Shown: positions 1 to 9,039, counted from the first letter of the stretch. The stretch: DNA of 64,000 bases from Spongiactinospora rosea (GCF_003315795.1 NZ_QMEY01000001.1:434001-498000); one strand, 5' to 3'. Numbers and translations are program-made. The notes: generated by a model not told the origin, from the sequence alone.

Positions 1-714
1 CGGCTCTACCGCCACCGTGTACTGCGACGTCGCAGTCCTGAGGTGTCGGCCGAATCCGCGCTGCGCGGCGCCCGCGCCTCCGCCGCGCTGGAGGGCGTGG
101 ACGCCCCGCTCGGCCCGCTGCGGGCGGGCGAGGTGACGGACCCCCTGGTCCAGGGCGCGCTGCGCGTCTCCGCCGAACTGGGCCGGCTCAGCAAGACCTG
201 GCGTACGGCCCCGCGTCAGGTACTGGCCCGCCTCCACACCCTCGCCGCCACCGGCCTGGTGGAGGAGGCCCGCCTGGGCCGCCCGCGGGTCGCGGACGCG
301 CCCGGCGTCCCGCCGAACGACCCTCTCGGCCTCGGCCCGGCCCCGTCCCCTGAGGAGACCGCGGCGCGCATGGACGCGCTCGTCGCCTTGGTCACGGGTG
401 AGACCAAGGCCCCGGCGGTGGTCCTGGCGGCGGTCGTACACGCCGAGATAGCCGTGCTCAGGCCCTTCGGAGTGGCCGACGGCCTCGTGGCCCGGGCCGC
501 CGAACGCCTGACGCTGACCGAGTTCGGACTCGACCCGAAGTCGCTCGCCACCGTCGAGGTCGGCCACGTCGAGTCCTCGTACGGGGAGAACCTCCAGGCT
601 TATCTGACAGGTAGTCGCGACGGGGTCGGCCAATGGTTACGGCACTGTGCCCTGGCGGTGACACTCGGCGTCCGAGAGGCCACCGCGGTGTGCGAAGCAC
701 TGCAGCGCGGCTGA
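1..714 (+). CDS. Fic-like family protein, 5'-truncated by window edge
   Basis: The frame is open to base 1, so the start lies outside the window. About 237 residues are visible. The protein is Ala/Leu/Val rich and resembles the helical Fic-type proteins that actinomycetes often encode near the Ssd/TadA genes. Visible segments include a region reading RALRGARASAALEG-like near residues 20-30 and a C-terminal helical bundle. I do not see an intact HPFx(D/E)GN(G/K)R motif; the segment near residue 155 reads LRPFGVADGLVAR, a degenerate version. AMPylation activity is therefore doubtful. An internal GTG at 43 would give 223 residues, but upstream codons keep the same coding character. It is host chromosomal, not prophage. 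A perfect hairpin follows about 110 bases downstream. Confidence 0.7.
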   Translation, partial: RLYRHRVLRRRSPEVSAESALRGARASAALEGVDAPLGPLRAGEVTDPLVQGALRVSAELGRLSKTWRTAPRQVLARLHTLAATGLVEEARLGRPRVADAPGVPPNDPLGLGPAPSPEETAARMDALVALVTGETKAPAVVLAAVVHAEIAVLRPFGVADGLVARAAERLTLTEFGLDPKSLATVEVGHVESSYGENLQAYLTGSRDGVGQWLRHCALAVTLGVREATAVCEALQRG

Positions 715-823
715 CGCACAGTGATCGATCTACCTGGGGTCTTGCGAGAAGTGCCAGCGTAGCGGGGGTCCTTCGCGGGCCCGTCGCCCTGCCGCCGTCC
801 ACCGGCGGGCCGTAAACACAGCG

Positions 824-851
824 GACGGCGTCCCTGGACTGGGACGCCGTC
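824..851 (+). terminator. Hairpin after the Fic-like gene
   Basis: An 11-bp perfect stem (GACGGCGTCCC with GGGACGCCGTC) closes a 6-base loop. There is no T-tract, which is usual in high-GC actinobacteria. It lies 110 bases after the stop of the Fic-like gene and is its likely transcription end. Confidence 0.6.
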
Positions 852-1390
852 GCCGGCACGTCGCACCGGGTTACCAAGCGTGCACCTCGTATCCGTCGGA
901 GCGGGTCAAGCCCGCCTCGACGCGCCTCCCGCGGCTGGTCGCGCGTGGGTGCCCGGCGGCCGTGCCCGGACAATCAGTCCGTGACACCTTTCTACGTCGG
1001 ATCTGCCCTGATGGGAACCCCCTGAAGCAAGACCTTTACCAATCATCTTCACCAAATTGTGACACAATCGGATGAATCCCCCGTATCTCCTCATATACCT
1101 CTTTGGTGTGAGATCGCGATGGGCGGCGGGGGGATGGGTGGCCGGGTGTGCTCACGCTGAGTGAGCGATATGGGGCTTCGGTCGGATGTCCGGATTCGGC
1201 AACGGAGAGTAGTTGTACGGTTACGTCGAAAAAACTTGGCGGAAATTGCAGATTGCTCCTCGACGAAACTCAAGTGGATCGGGCAGCATACGTGGGTATC
1301 TCCCTAAACTGGAGTGAGTGTGCACGGGGACGCATTGCATGTCCCTTGCCATGCCCTGGTGAAGTGTTGAAAGCTTTCTTCTGAAACGGG
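852..1390. other. Intergenic stretch, no gene accepted
   Basis: No open frame here has convincing high-GC third positions. A 78-codon frame at 1148-1384 (GTG start) ends just before two strong hairpins, which could mean a short transcript or small RNA is made here. Its codon use is mixed and I recognise no family. Bases 1040-1110 are relatively AT-rich and could hold a promoter, but I see no clear -35/-10 pair. Confidence 0.35.
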
Positions 1391-1391
1391 A

Positions 1392-1457
1392 CCGGCTCTA
1401 CCCCCCCGGAGCCGGACCGGTTGGCGACCCCCGCTCTCCCCCCCGGCGGGGGTCGCC
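1392..1457 (+). terminator. Two tandem hairpins
   Basis: The first hairpin pairs CCGGCTC (1392-1398) with GAGCCGG (1409-1415). The second pairs GGCGACCCCCG (1423-1433) with CGGGGGTCGCC (1447-1457), an 11-bp perfect stem. Tandem stems like these are typical actinobacterial terminators and imply transcription arriving from 1148-1390. Confidence 0.55.
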
Positions 1458-1599
1458 CCTTTGCCCCCCAAAGCACACCCCGCCTCGCCGCCCCGGTCCG
1501 CACCACCCCAGCCCCCCTCGCCGAGGACGCGTAACCCCCCGGCTCGCACCAAGATCGCAGGCATCACTTCCCGGGCCCCCGCGCGCGCCTAGCAGTCAC

Positions 1600-3340
1600 C
1601 CACCGAACTCCTCGACCCCAGTACCTCCCTTCCCGCTACTCCCCACCGCCCGTATACGCGGTGCCCGCCATCGCCCCGCCCGCCATCCACCGCCGGGCCC
1701 GGAGCCATCGCCGGCCCCCTCCCACCGCGAGGCGTCGCCATCCCCCGTCCACGCCCGCGCCCCTCACACCCCTTCCGGCCGCCCCACGCCCGGCCACCCA
1801 CCGACGCCGTACGGTCCTCGTGGACGCCACCCGCCGCCCACCGCTGGCACATGCTCGGCTTCTACGGCCGTCCACCGCCCATCACCGCCGCACACGCCTC
1901 GTCGATCATCGCGTCTTTCCGCCGGACGCTGCCCGCTCCCGACCGGTGCCACGGTGCCCCACTTGTCGACGTCGCCCGCTGACGCTGAACGGTCCTCATG
2001 GACGTCGCCCACTGCTCGTGCACTCTTCTCACCGAAGCCCACGTCCAAGCCAGGATGGCGTCCCACCTAGTGGTGTAAAAGTCCAGTGATCACGGTCATA
2101 CCTGGTGGACCGGCAAGAACGGCCGTGGTCCGCCGGATCGTGATCGCCCGGCCGCACCACCACGGGCGCCGCAACGGCGAGACGCACGACGGCGGTGCCC
2201 GGCGCCCGCCAGCGGCGGTCCGCCGGAACGTGGAGCCAGGCGGCATTTCCACCACTCGTGGGGACGCCATCCCAGCCAGCGCTGTGCACCCATGCCGATC
2301 GCATGCCTGCCGCAGAGGCCGCCCACTCTACTGGTGCCGCGGTCCCTCACCTGTCGACGCCGCCCCCGTCCGCTGACGCTGTACGGTCCTCGTGGACGCT
2401 GCTCGCCGCCCACCGCTGGCGCATGCTCGGCTCCTACCGCCCCATCGTCAATCGTGCGCTTTCCATTGGATTCCCCCCGTTTGCGACCGGTGCCGCGGTG
2501 CCCCGCGCCTCGGCGCCGCCCGCCGTCCGCCGACGCTGTACGGTCCTCGTGGACGCTGCTCGCCGTCCACCGCTGGCGCATGCTCGGCTTCTACGGCTGT
2601 CCAGCGCCCATCACCGCTGCACACGCCTCGGCGATCATTGCTTCTTTCCGCCGGACGCTGTCCGCTCCCGACGGGTGCCACGGTGCCTCACTTGTCGGCG
2701 CCGCCCGCCGACGCATACGGTCCCCGTGGACGTTGCCCACTGCTTGTGCGCTCTTCTCGCCGAAGCCCACGTCCAGCCAGCGCTGTGCACCCATGTCGAT
2801 CGCATGCCTGCCGCAGAGGCCGCCCACTCCGCTGGTGTCGCGGTGCCTCACCTATCGACGCTGCCAGCCGTCCGCCGCCGGCGTATAGCCCGTCGCGGCC
2901 CTGCCGGTGGACCGCGCCTTCTGGCGAAACCCACCTCCCGGCAGTGCTGTGCGCGTGTGTCGATGAAGCATCTCCCCGCTGACGCTACCCACTCCCCACC
3001 GGCGCCACAGTGGCTCTCTCGCCGGACGCTGCCGTCGTACGCAATGCTGTGCCATGGCGGTCCCTATCGACGCCGTTGCGCGCCGTCCGATGCTGCCCGC
3101 CGCTGACGCCCGCTCCCCACCGAAGCCGCCTACCATCCGGACCGCATTCCCGCCGACGATGTCCCTTCCCGCCGATGCTCCTCACTGGCGTCCCAATACC
3201 TCGCCCGCCAGTGCTCCTGCGTCTTCCCGCGCCGGCCAGCCCTAGAGTCCCACCTCCAGCGGTGTCTCATTCCTGCTGGTCACCCCTCGTTCCCGCTGGC
3301 TCTGCCCACTCCCAGCCCGGCGCCACAGTGCCTTGATCGA
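1600..3340. repeat. C-rich degenerate long repeats in host intergenic DNA
   Basis: The plus strand is strongly C-rich and G-poor. A unit beginning ACGGTCCTCGTGGACGC recurs at 1811, 2383 and 2540. The copy at 1811-2055 matches 2540-2785 over roughly 245 bases with scattered changes. A second unit beginning CCAGCCAGCGCTGTGCACCC recurs at 2271 and 2771. Frames across it are proline/arginine-rich with mixed third positions, and no frame stays open through all copies. I accept no gene. It lies between the tandem hairpins and ssd, in host DNA. Confidence 0.6.
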
Positions 3341-3484
3341 TACCCCCCGCCCCGCTGACGATGCGAGTTATCCACAGCCTCACCACCCCAGCCCACCCCC
3401 CTTTATCCACAGAATGCCGTTCGGTGCCGAACCGCTTGGCGCCGATAGCCCATTGTGGGGCTTCCGCTCTTGAAGGAGGCCACC

Positions 3485-4561
3485 ATGATCCGCCCGTTGG
3501 TCATCACAGAAGACCGTGATCTGCTCGACGACCTGCTCCGTATCTCAGCCGCCGCAGGCACCGAGCTCGATGTCGCCCACTCGCCCGCGCACGCCCGGCC
3601 CTACTGGACCCGCGCTCCCGTGGTGGTCGTGGGCGCCGACGCGGCCGATGCCCTCGCATCATGCGGGCCGCCCCCGCGTTCGCGGGTCCTCCTCGTCACC
3701 CGCGAAGGCGGGGACCCCGATACGTTCCGCCGATGCGTGGCCGTGGGCGCGCAGGCCGTCCTGGAGCTGCCCGCCGCCGAGCGCCGTCTGGTCGACGAGT
3801 TCGCCGACGTCACCGAGCCCGGCGCGCAGGTGGGACTGGTCATCTGCGTCGTCGGCGGCAGCGGCGGTGTGGGGGCAAGTGTGTTCTCGGCCGCGCTTGC
3901 CCGCGTCGCCGCCCGGCGACGTCTGCGCACTTTGCTCCTCGACGCCGATCCCCTCGGCGGCGGCATCGACGTCGTCGTGGCCGGCGAGGACACCACCGGT
4001 GCCCGCTGGTCCGAGCTGGTGGCCAGAGAAGGAAGGGTCAACCCAGGCGCGCTACAGGCAGTCCTACCGGCATTCGGCGAGCTCTTCGTGCTGGCCTTCG
4101 ACCGCGGGGTGACCGATCCCGTGCCGCCCGAGGCCATGCGATCCGTCCTGGAGTCGGCGAAACGCGGATTCGACCTCATCGTGGTCGACCTGCCACGCCA
4201 TCTCGACGCCGCGGCCACCGAGGCCCTGATACGGGCGACCACGACCGTGATCCTCGTCCGCCCCGACGTCCGCGGTGCCCTCGCCGCCGACCAAGTCCTC
4301 GGCGTCCTCAGATCCCACGCCGGAGACATCCGCGCGATCATGCGCCCCGGCCTCGTCGGAGACGCCGTTATCGCATCCTCACTGGACCTGCCCTCCGTCG
4401 GCACCCTTCCCGACCAACCCCGCCTCAGCGAACACATCAACGACGGCCACGGTCCACCGATCGGCCCCAAGACGCCGCTTGGACAGTTCTGCACATCATT
4501 CCTCGACGCGTTCCTGGTCGAGAACGGCACCGACCCTGCGACCGAACGGGGGCACGTGTGA
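3485..4561 (+). CDS. ssd: Ssd/CpaE-like MinD-family ATPase of the Tad locus
   Basis: This 358-residue protein belongs to the septum-site-determining (Ssd)/CpaE group that precedes the Tad pilus ATPase in actinobacteria. An N-terminal receiver-like region (about 1-115) carries VITED near the start. A MinD-type P-loop domain follows, with the deviant Walker A GGSGGVGAS at about 124-132, LLLDADPLGGG at about 155, and DLIVVDLPRHLD near 235. Start: the ATG at 3485 has a GAAGGAGG ribosome site 4-5 bases upstream, so the in-frame start 30 bases earlier is rejected. Its stop overlaps the ATG of the next gene (ATGA), so the two are co-translated. It likely helps position or regulate the Tad machinery. 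The gene is intact, but its partner is broken by the prophage. Confidence 0.88.
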   Translation: MIRPLVITEDRDLLDDLLRISAAAGTELDVAHSPAHARPYWTRAPVVVVGADAADALASCGPPPRSRVLLVTREGGDPDTFRRCVAVGAQAVLELPAAERRLVDEFADVTEPGAQVGLVICVVGGSGGVGASVFSAALARVAARRRLRTLLLDADPLGGGIDVVVAGEDTTGARWSELVAREGRVNPGALQAVLPAFGELFVLAFDRGVTDPVPPEAMRSVLESAKRGFDLIVVDLPRHLDAAATEALIRATTTVILVRPDVRGALAADQVLGVLRSHAGDIRAIMRPGLVGDAVIASSLDLPSVGTLPDQPRLSEHINDGHGPPIGPKTPLGQFCTSFLDAFLVENGTDPATERGHV

Positions 4562-5395
4562 TGAAGGCCGAATCCGTCTCTCCCGAACTCGTCGAGGCCG
4601 TGCGTGTACGCCTCGCCCGCGCGGGGGCCGAGCCGACCGCGTCCCACGTGGCGGTGGCCCTCAGAGCGGAGAACGCCATCCTCGGCGACGCCGAGGTCCT
4701 CAGCGTCGCGAGAGCCCTGTGCGCCGACCTGATCGGAGCAGGCCCGCTCGAACCGCTGCTGGCTCGCCCCGACGTCACCGACGTGCTGGTCAACGGGCCA
4801 GACGCGGTCTGGATCGACGACGGCCACGGGCTACGCCGTACCCAGGTGGGCTTCCCCGACGACGAGGCGCTGCGGCGACTGGCCCAGCGCCTGGCCGCGG
4901 GGGCCGGGCGACGGCTCGACGACGCCTCGCCGTTCGTCGATGCCCGTCTGGCGGGCGGCGTGCGATTGCACGCGATCCTGCCGCCCCTCGTGCCCGGCGG
5001 CACCTGCCTGTCACTCAGGCTGCCGCCACGGCGTGCCTTCACCCTCTCCGACCTCGTCGCGGCCGGCACCGTCCCGCCTGAGGCGGTCGGCACGCTCACC
5101 GGCCTGATCGCCAATCGCCTGGCGTTCCTCGTCACCGGGGGCACGGGCAGTGGCAAGACCACACTGCTCAGCGCGCTGCTGTCCCAGGTGGATCCGGGCG
5201 AACGACTTCTGCTGGTCGAAGACTCTGCCGAACTACGCCCGACACATCAGCACGTCGTCCGGCTGGAGTCCCGCCCGCCCAACGTCGAGGGCCTTGGCGG
5301 CGTCACCCTTCGCGACCTCGTACGACAGGCCCTGCGCATGCGACCGGACCGGCTCGTCGTGGGCGAGGTGCGCGGCCAGGAGGTCACGGAGATGA
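4561..5395 (+). pseudogene. tadA: Tad/CpaF secretion ATPase, 5' fragment cut by prophage
   Basis: About 278 residues of a type II/IV secretion ATPase (TadA/CpaF, which powers Flp pilus assembly at the inner membrane) are present. Visible are an N-terminal helical domain, LIGAGPLEPLLARPDVTDV near 60, Walker A GGTGSGKTTL at about 193-202, an Asp box (LLLVEDSAEL near 222) and Walker [10 protein letters not shown] near 264-272. Family members then continue with the His box and C-terminal domain. Here the reading frame leaves the family sequence after GEVRGQEVT and runs out of frame into the integrase gene until a stop at 5664. The missing third should lie at the far junction beyond this window. 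A protein without the His box should not work as a hexameric ATPase. Confidence 0.85.
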
Positions 5396-5423
5396 ATGTC
5401 AAGCAGACACCTATACTCGGCCC
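5371..5423. other. Left attachment junction (attL)
   Basis: Host coding similarity to TadA ends about 5385-5395, and the integrase start codon is at 5424. The crossover must therefore lie within this short interval. The exact core (usually 2-12 bases for serine integrases) cannot be set without the right junction. The target is the most conserved part of the ATPase gene, the GEVRG motif, which makes a good stable attB. Confidence 0.7.
5412..5417 (+). promoter_or_regulatory. Integrase -10 box, leaderless start
   Basis: TATACT ends 6 bases before the integrase ATG, and there is no Shine-Dalgarno sequence. Transcription should start at or next to the A of ATG, giving a leaderless mRNA. No good -35 lies 16-18 bases upstream, and that position falls in or next to host-derived sequence. 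Promoter strength may therefore differ between the integrated and circular states. Confidence 0.5.
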
Positions 5424-6821
5424 ATGCAGACTCCCCACCGCGTCGCCATCTACTGCCGCCTGTCTTACGCCCCCGACGGGTCTGTGGAAAAAGTCGAACG
5501 CCAGGAGGCCGACTGCCGGGCCCTGGCCGACCGGCTCGTCTGGCCGATCGCTGAAGATCACATCTACAGCGACAACAGCCGCTCTGCGTGGCAGCGTAAC
5601 CGGAAGAGACCCCGCTGGGACGCCCTATTGGAGGCTCTGCGCACGGAGCTCATCGATGGAGTGATCGTGTACCACGGCGATCGTCTCATTCGGCAGCCGT
5701 GGGATCTGGAGCTTCTCCTGCAAATCGCCGACGACCGTAAGATTCAGCTCGCCTCACCATCCGGCGTGCGGGACCTGGCGAGCGAGGACGACCGCTTCAT
5801 CCTGCGGATCGAGGCCGCCCAGGCGTGCAGGTCGTCCGCCGACACATCGCGGCGGGTCAAGCGGGGATGGAAGGCGCGTGCCGAGCGCGGTCTACCCGCC
5901 AGCGGCGGCAAGCGCGCCTTCGGATTCGAGGACGACGGCGTCACCCAGCGGGAGCACGAGGTGCGGATCCTGCGGGAGGCGATCCAGCGGATCATCGCGG
6001 GCCAGTCGATCGGCGGAGCCGCTCGCTGGATGAACACGCTGTGCAGAACCAGCATGGGCAATCGGTGGGATTCCACCGCCCTGCGCCACCATCTGCAAGC
6101 GCCGAGGACCGCCGGGCTGATCGTGCGGGGGCAAGAGATATATGAGGCCGCGTGGGAGCCCATCATCTCCCCAGAGGAGTGGGAAAACCTCAAGGCGATC
6201 CTGGAGTCCAACAAGTACGCGCAACCGTTCGCCGGCCGTGAGCGGCGCCACTTGCTGACCGGGATCGCCCAATGCCACGCCTGCGGATCCAAGGCGCGAG
6301 CTAAGCCCGTAGGTGGCAGGAACCGGAAGTCGGCTCGCCTCTACTACTGCTGGAATGAGGAGTGCCCGAACCGGGTCGCCCGCAACGTTGAGCATCTGGA
6401 CCGGTACGTTGCCGGCCGCGTGCTGCGACGGCTCCAAGATCCGAAGCTGATGGATCAGGTCCTCGGATCCGAGCCCGGTGTCGCACAGGAGATTGTGGCG
6501 CTGGAACGGCGCCGCGCCGAGACGAAGGCCGCCTTCAAGCGACTCGCCGACCACCCCGACCTCGACCCGGAGGATCTCGCCGATTCGCTCGCCGGATTCA
6601 CGCGACGAATCACCGAGTTGCGGTCGCAGCAGGCTGCGACGAGCAGGCAGCGGCTAATCTCCCGGATGGCGGGCATCACCCAGGAGCAGTGGGACGCGAC
6701 GCCGGTGGACATCCAAGCGGCCACGGTCCGCGCTCTGTACCGAGTGGTCATTCTTCCGGCTACATGGCGCGGACCGGGCTTTGATCCGAAGAGCGTCCGC
6801 CTTGACCCGATCAAGGGCTAG
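5424..6821 (+). CDS. int: Large serine recombinase, phage integrase
   Basis: This 465-residue protein has the domain order of phiC31/Bxb1-type integrases. A resolvase domain covers about 6-150, with the nucleophile Ser14 in YCRLSY and an [10 protein letters not shown] segment near 87. A recombinase domain covers about 165-260 (GGKRAFGF near 160). A zinc ribbon at about 283-320 shows CHACGSK followed by [10 protein letters not shown], giving four cysteines. A coiled-coil segment at about 350-410 ([16 protein letters not shown]) normally controls directionality with an excisionase-type partner. It is adjacent to the attachment junction and disrupts the tadA homologue. It should catalyse attP x attB integration; excision needs a directionality factor I could not identify. 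Confidence 0.95.
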   Translation: MQTPHRVAIYCRLSYAPDGSVEKVERQEADCRALADRLVWPIAEDHIYSDNSRSAWQRNRKRPRWDALLEALRTELIDGVIVYHGDRLIRQPWDLELLLQIADDRKIQLASPSGVRDLASEDDRFILRIEAAQACRSSADTSRRVKRGWKARAERGLPASGGKRAFGFEDDGVTQREHEVRILREAIQRIIAGQSIGGAARWMNTLCRTSMGNRWDSTALRHHLQAPRTAGLIVRGQEIYEAAWEPIISPEEWENLKAILESNKYAQPFAGRERRHLLTGIAQCHACGSKARAKPVGGRNRKSARLYYCWNEECPNRVARNVEHLDRYVAGRVLRRLQDPKLMDQVLGSEPGVAQEIVALERRRAETKAAFKRLADHPDLDPEDLADSLAGFTRRITELRSQQAATSRQRLISRMAGITQEQWDATPVDIQAATVRALYRVVILPATWRGPGFDPKSVRLDPIKG

Positions 6822-6885
6822 TTCAGCGTGCCGTCGCCTTTGACTGCGCGCCCGGAGGCGACCCTGCCCTGCCTGGCGGTTCGTC

Positions 6886-7638
6886 TCAGGTGGCGGTGAC
6901 TCCCGACCTGGCGGTGGCCGGGGTCACCGGCGGCCGAGCGAGGGGAGATGGCAGTGTGCCGCCAATCGCGGTGACCTTGGCCGGAATGGTCGCGAGGATA
7001 GCGACGCCGCGCCGGGCAGTTATGGCAGTGGGGTACCGCATCACGGTCCGCCTCACGGCATCCGCCGCAAGGAAGATCGGTAAGGGGAGCGTCACGCCGC
7101 CGTTACCTTCATCGCCGCGGTGGTGGCGATCGCCGAGCTGGCCGACGAGGGTTCGGACGGCGGTGAGCCGTTGACGTGCGGGGATCGCTGCGTTGACCAT
7201 GACGTGGAGCTGGCCGTCCGGCCCTCTCCAGGCCAGGGCCGGAGTGTCGGACGGCAGATACGCGAAGTGGAGTTTCGGAATGCAAATCATGCTTCGCTCT
7301 GCGCCTTCCGAATCGCCTCCCTTTCGAATCGCTTCCTCGATCATTTGCCAGTCCCGCACATCACGGGTGGGATCGATTGGCCGTGGTGGGCCGTCCCGGA
7401 TAATCGTGACGGCCTGCCCGGAAGCATCTACCTCGACGGGTTGCATGGACGCCTGTGAGTGCCATGCGAGGAGGAGGGGCGCGGGCGGGGGAGCCCCGAG
7501 TGACCGTTCGAGTTCGCGTTGTTGGTAGACGGCCACGAGCTTCCTCATGACGGCTACGTCTCGCCGTAGTCGCGCGTTCTCGTCCGTGTCGCCGCCGTCG
7601 CCGTTGACGCCGGGCTTGATGGGTGGGGGTGATGTCAC
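6886..7638 (-). CDS. Hypothetical protein beside the repressor
   Basis: This 250-residue protein starts at a GTG. The N-terminus is Pro/Gly-rich. A short helical segment with RRDVAVMRKLVAVYQQREL (about 25-44) looks like a coiled coil. The middle (LHFAYLPSDTPALAWRGPDGQ near 120) and an Arg/Thr-rich tail match no family I know. It is converged on by int and lies downstream of the repressor on the same strand, so it is probably expressed in the lysogen. Roles in immunity or superinfection exclusion are possible from position only. I see no HExxH, so it is not an ImmA-type protease. Confidence 0.6.
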   Translation of the reverse strand: MTSPPPIKPGVNGDGGDTDENARLRRDVAVMRKLVAVYQQRELERSLGAPPPAPLLLAWHSQASMQPVEVDASGQAVTIIRDGPPRPIDPTRDVRDWQMIEEAIRKGGDSEGAERSMICIPKLHFAYLPSDTPALAWRGPDGQLHVMVNAAIPARQRLTAVRTLVGQLGDRHHRGDEGNGGVTLPLPIFLAADAVRRTVMRYPTAITARRGVAILATIPAKVTAIGGTLPSPLARPPVTPATARSGVTAT

Positions 7639-7756
7639 GGGTGCGCCTTTGTGTCTCTAGAGGGTCGTATGCGCTGTCCCAGGCAAAGACCCACCCCACG
7701 CCACATTTGTGCTCAAGTCCAGCCCAAGCAGAGGATCTGTAATTGGACCGTGACAA

Positions 7757-8290
7757 TTATGCGGATTCTTCGCTATCCCCCTTCGCCTGGGGCTGGGTTG
7801 ACCGCCAGGACGTAATGGCATTTATGGCCAGCCATTTTTCGGTGTCGGACAGATCGGGCAGCGCGTCGATCACCTCGTTCCATGGCCGGGAGCGGTCGGC
7901 CGCGGCAAGATCCGCGCCTTGGGCGGACTCACGTAGCTCTTCGCGAACGATCTTCCGGAGGACCTCCAGGGGAAGCTGTCGCGCGATCCGCCTGGCTTCG
8001 TCCGCGGTGATCGCGGCACGCTGGCCGGCGTCCGGGAGGTTCACAGGATCCTTGCCTTTGGAGACAAGCCCGACGCTGCCCGCCGTCCAGCCGAACACGC
8101 GCTCGACTCCGGCGTAGGAGAGTTCGCGGACGGCCTTGCCTTGTTCGACACGGCTCCATGTCACGGGGCTCATCCCGCCGGCCTCGGCGGCCTGGTCGAT
8201 GGATAGGCCGACCGCGGTCCGCGTGCGGCGCACGGCCTCGCCCAGCCTCTTCCGTGCTTCCTGGTCCATGGTGGCCATCATGCCAGACAC
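7757..8290 (-). CDS. Xre-family HTH protein, probable phage repressor
   Basis: This 177-residue protein has an N-terminal HTH_3 domain: RLGEAVRRTRTAVGLSIDQAAEAGG, then SPVTWSRVEQGKA, at about 15-52. A charged C-terminal region of about 110 residues follows, with a helical stretch ARRIARQLPLEVLRKIVREEL. It is divergently transcribed from a second HTH gene, the usual cI/cro layout, so it is the likely lysogeny repressor. Start choice is open between GTG 8290, ATG 8281 and ATG 8269; the HTH begins shortly after the last. Three 10-bp direct repeats overlap the first of these starts, suggesting autoregulation. Confidence 0.8.
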   Translation of the reverse strand: MSGMMATMDQEARKRLGEAVRRTRTAVGLSIDQAAEAGGMSPVTWSRVEQGKAVRELSYAGVERVFGWTAGSVGLVSKGKDPVNLPDAGQRAAITADEARRIARQLPLEVLRKIVREELRESAQGADLAAADRSRPWNEVIDALPDLSDTEKWLAINAITSWRSTQPQAKGDSEESA

Positions 8291-8314
8291 AGTCAGGCAC
8301 AGTAAGGCACATCT
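8285..8314. promoter_or_regulatory. Three 10-bp direct repeats at the repressor start
   Basis: AGACACAGTC, AGGCACAGTA and AGGCACATCT follow each other with no gap. They are spaced exactly one helical turn apart and overlap the 5' end and likely -10 (TACTGT on the minus strand) of the repressor gene. They are a plausible operator on one DNA face. Confidence 0.5.
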
Positions 8315-8412
8315 TCACATAACTTCAGGACTACATACTCCCTGCTCCTCGCTATCTACCCACAGTTCTGGGGTATCTCGGACATGATTTCGAAAGTACC
8401 TGGCGCTAGCTG

Positions 8413-8441
8413 TTGAAAGCTGTGCCAAGCTATGCCTAGAC
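8413..8441 (+). promoter_or_regulatory. Promoter of the early operon
   Basis: TTGAAA (8413-8418), 17 bases, then CTAGAC (8436-8441). Transcription would begin near 8447-8450, at the ATG chosen for the next gene. That gene lacks a ribosome site, so a leaderless message is likely. Confidence 0.45.
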
Positions 8442-8449
8442 TCATGGAC

Positions 8450-8737
8450 ATGTCCAAAGGCACCACGCCGACAACGATCGGGGTCAATGGGTTCGCTCTC
8501 CGAGAGCTGCGCGTCCGGAGCGGCTGGGACACCAAGCCGTTCGCCGCCACCATCGGCATCAGTCGCCCCTACCTCGTACGGATCGAACTCGGCGAACGCC
8601 AGAGGGTCAGCCCGAGCGTCTTCGCCGCCATGCTGCGAGCCCTCCAGCTCAAAGACCGGCGCGCGATCCTCGCCGATCCGCACGGCGTCGCCACCGACGG
8701 CGATATCGCGACCGACGATGAGGCGCTCTCAGCGTGA
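8450..8737 (+). CDS. Xre/Cro-like HTH regulator
   Basis: This 95-residue protein has an HTH_3 domain: FALRELRVRSGWDTKPFAAT then ISRPYLVRIELGERQRVSP. The C-terminal tail is acidic. It heads the rightward early operon and is divergent from the repressor, so it is probably the Cro-type switch partner or an early activator. ATG codons at 8432, 8444 and 8450 are all in frame. I chose 8450 because the predicted transcription start falls there and no ribosome site precedes any of the three. Confidence 0.75.
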   Translation: MSKGTTPTTIGVNGFALRELRVRSGWDTKPFAATIGISRPYLVRIELGERQRVSPSVFAAMLRALQLKDRRAILADPHGVATDGDIATDDEALSA

Positions 8738-8979
8738 ACGCGAACCCACAGACCTGCGGGACGGGGTCAACGGACCGCGGGGAAACCGCAAGGCCCGGCC
8801 ATGACGCCCGCACCGCCGAGCCGGTGCCTGCCCCGTCCCGCATCTGCCGCACTCCAGCCGAGGCGTACGCCGCCGGATGGGAGGACGGCGCGCACGACCC
8901 ACCGCTCACCGACGAGCAGCGCACTCGCGTGGCCGCGCTTCTCGCGCCGTACATCCGACCGGCCGCCAACGCGGCCTGA
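8734..8979 (+). CDS. Small phage protein
   Basis: This 81-residue protein starts at GTG overlapping the previous stop. The N-terminus is low-complexity. The C-terminal part (AYAAGWEDGAHDPPLTDEQRTRV...LLAPYIRP) is a recurring short domain in actinobacterial phage early operons; its function is unknown to me. Confidence 0.65.
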   Translation: MNANPQTCGTGSTDRGETARPGHDARTAEPVPAPSRICRTPAEAYAAGWEDGAHDPPLTDEQRTRVAALLAPYIRPAANAA

Positions 8980-8989
8980 CATGCAGATG

Positions 8990-9039
8990 CCCCGAGCTGA
9001 GCCAACAGCTCGGGGCGGGTGTCGGAGACCCCGACACCC
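8990..9039 (+). terminator. Two adjacent perfect hairpins
   Basis: CCCCGAGCTG (8990-8999) pairs with CAGCTCGGGG (9006-9015) over a 6-base loop. GGGTGTCGG (9017-9025) pairs with CCGACACCC (9031-9039) over 5 bases. They sit between two co-directional genes, just before a strong ribosome site (GAAGGAG). They could be a terminator or an attenuator of the early operon. Confidence 0.6.

Noticed and set aside
1661-3336. Several long Pro/Arg-rich open frames on the plus strand upstream of ssd
   Set aside because: Mixed third positions, low complexity and no shared frame across the repeated units; best read as non-coding repeats.
3601-4827. Long minus-strand open frame opposite ssd and tadA
   Set aside because: Antisense shadow of GC-rich coding DNA; the plus-strand proteins are clear family members.
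5371-5423. tRNA gene as the integration target
   Set aside because: No cloverleaf or TΨC-like sequence; the interrupted element is the ATPase gene, as usual for serine integrases.
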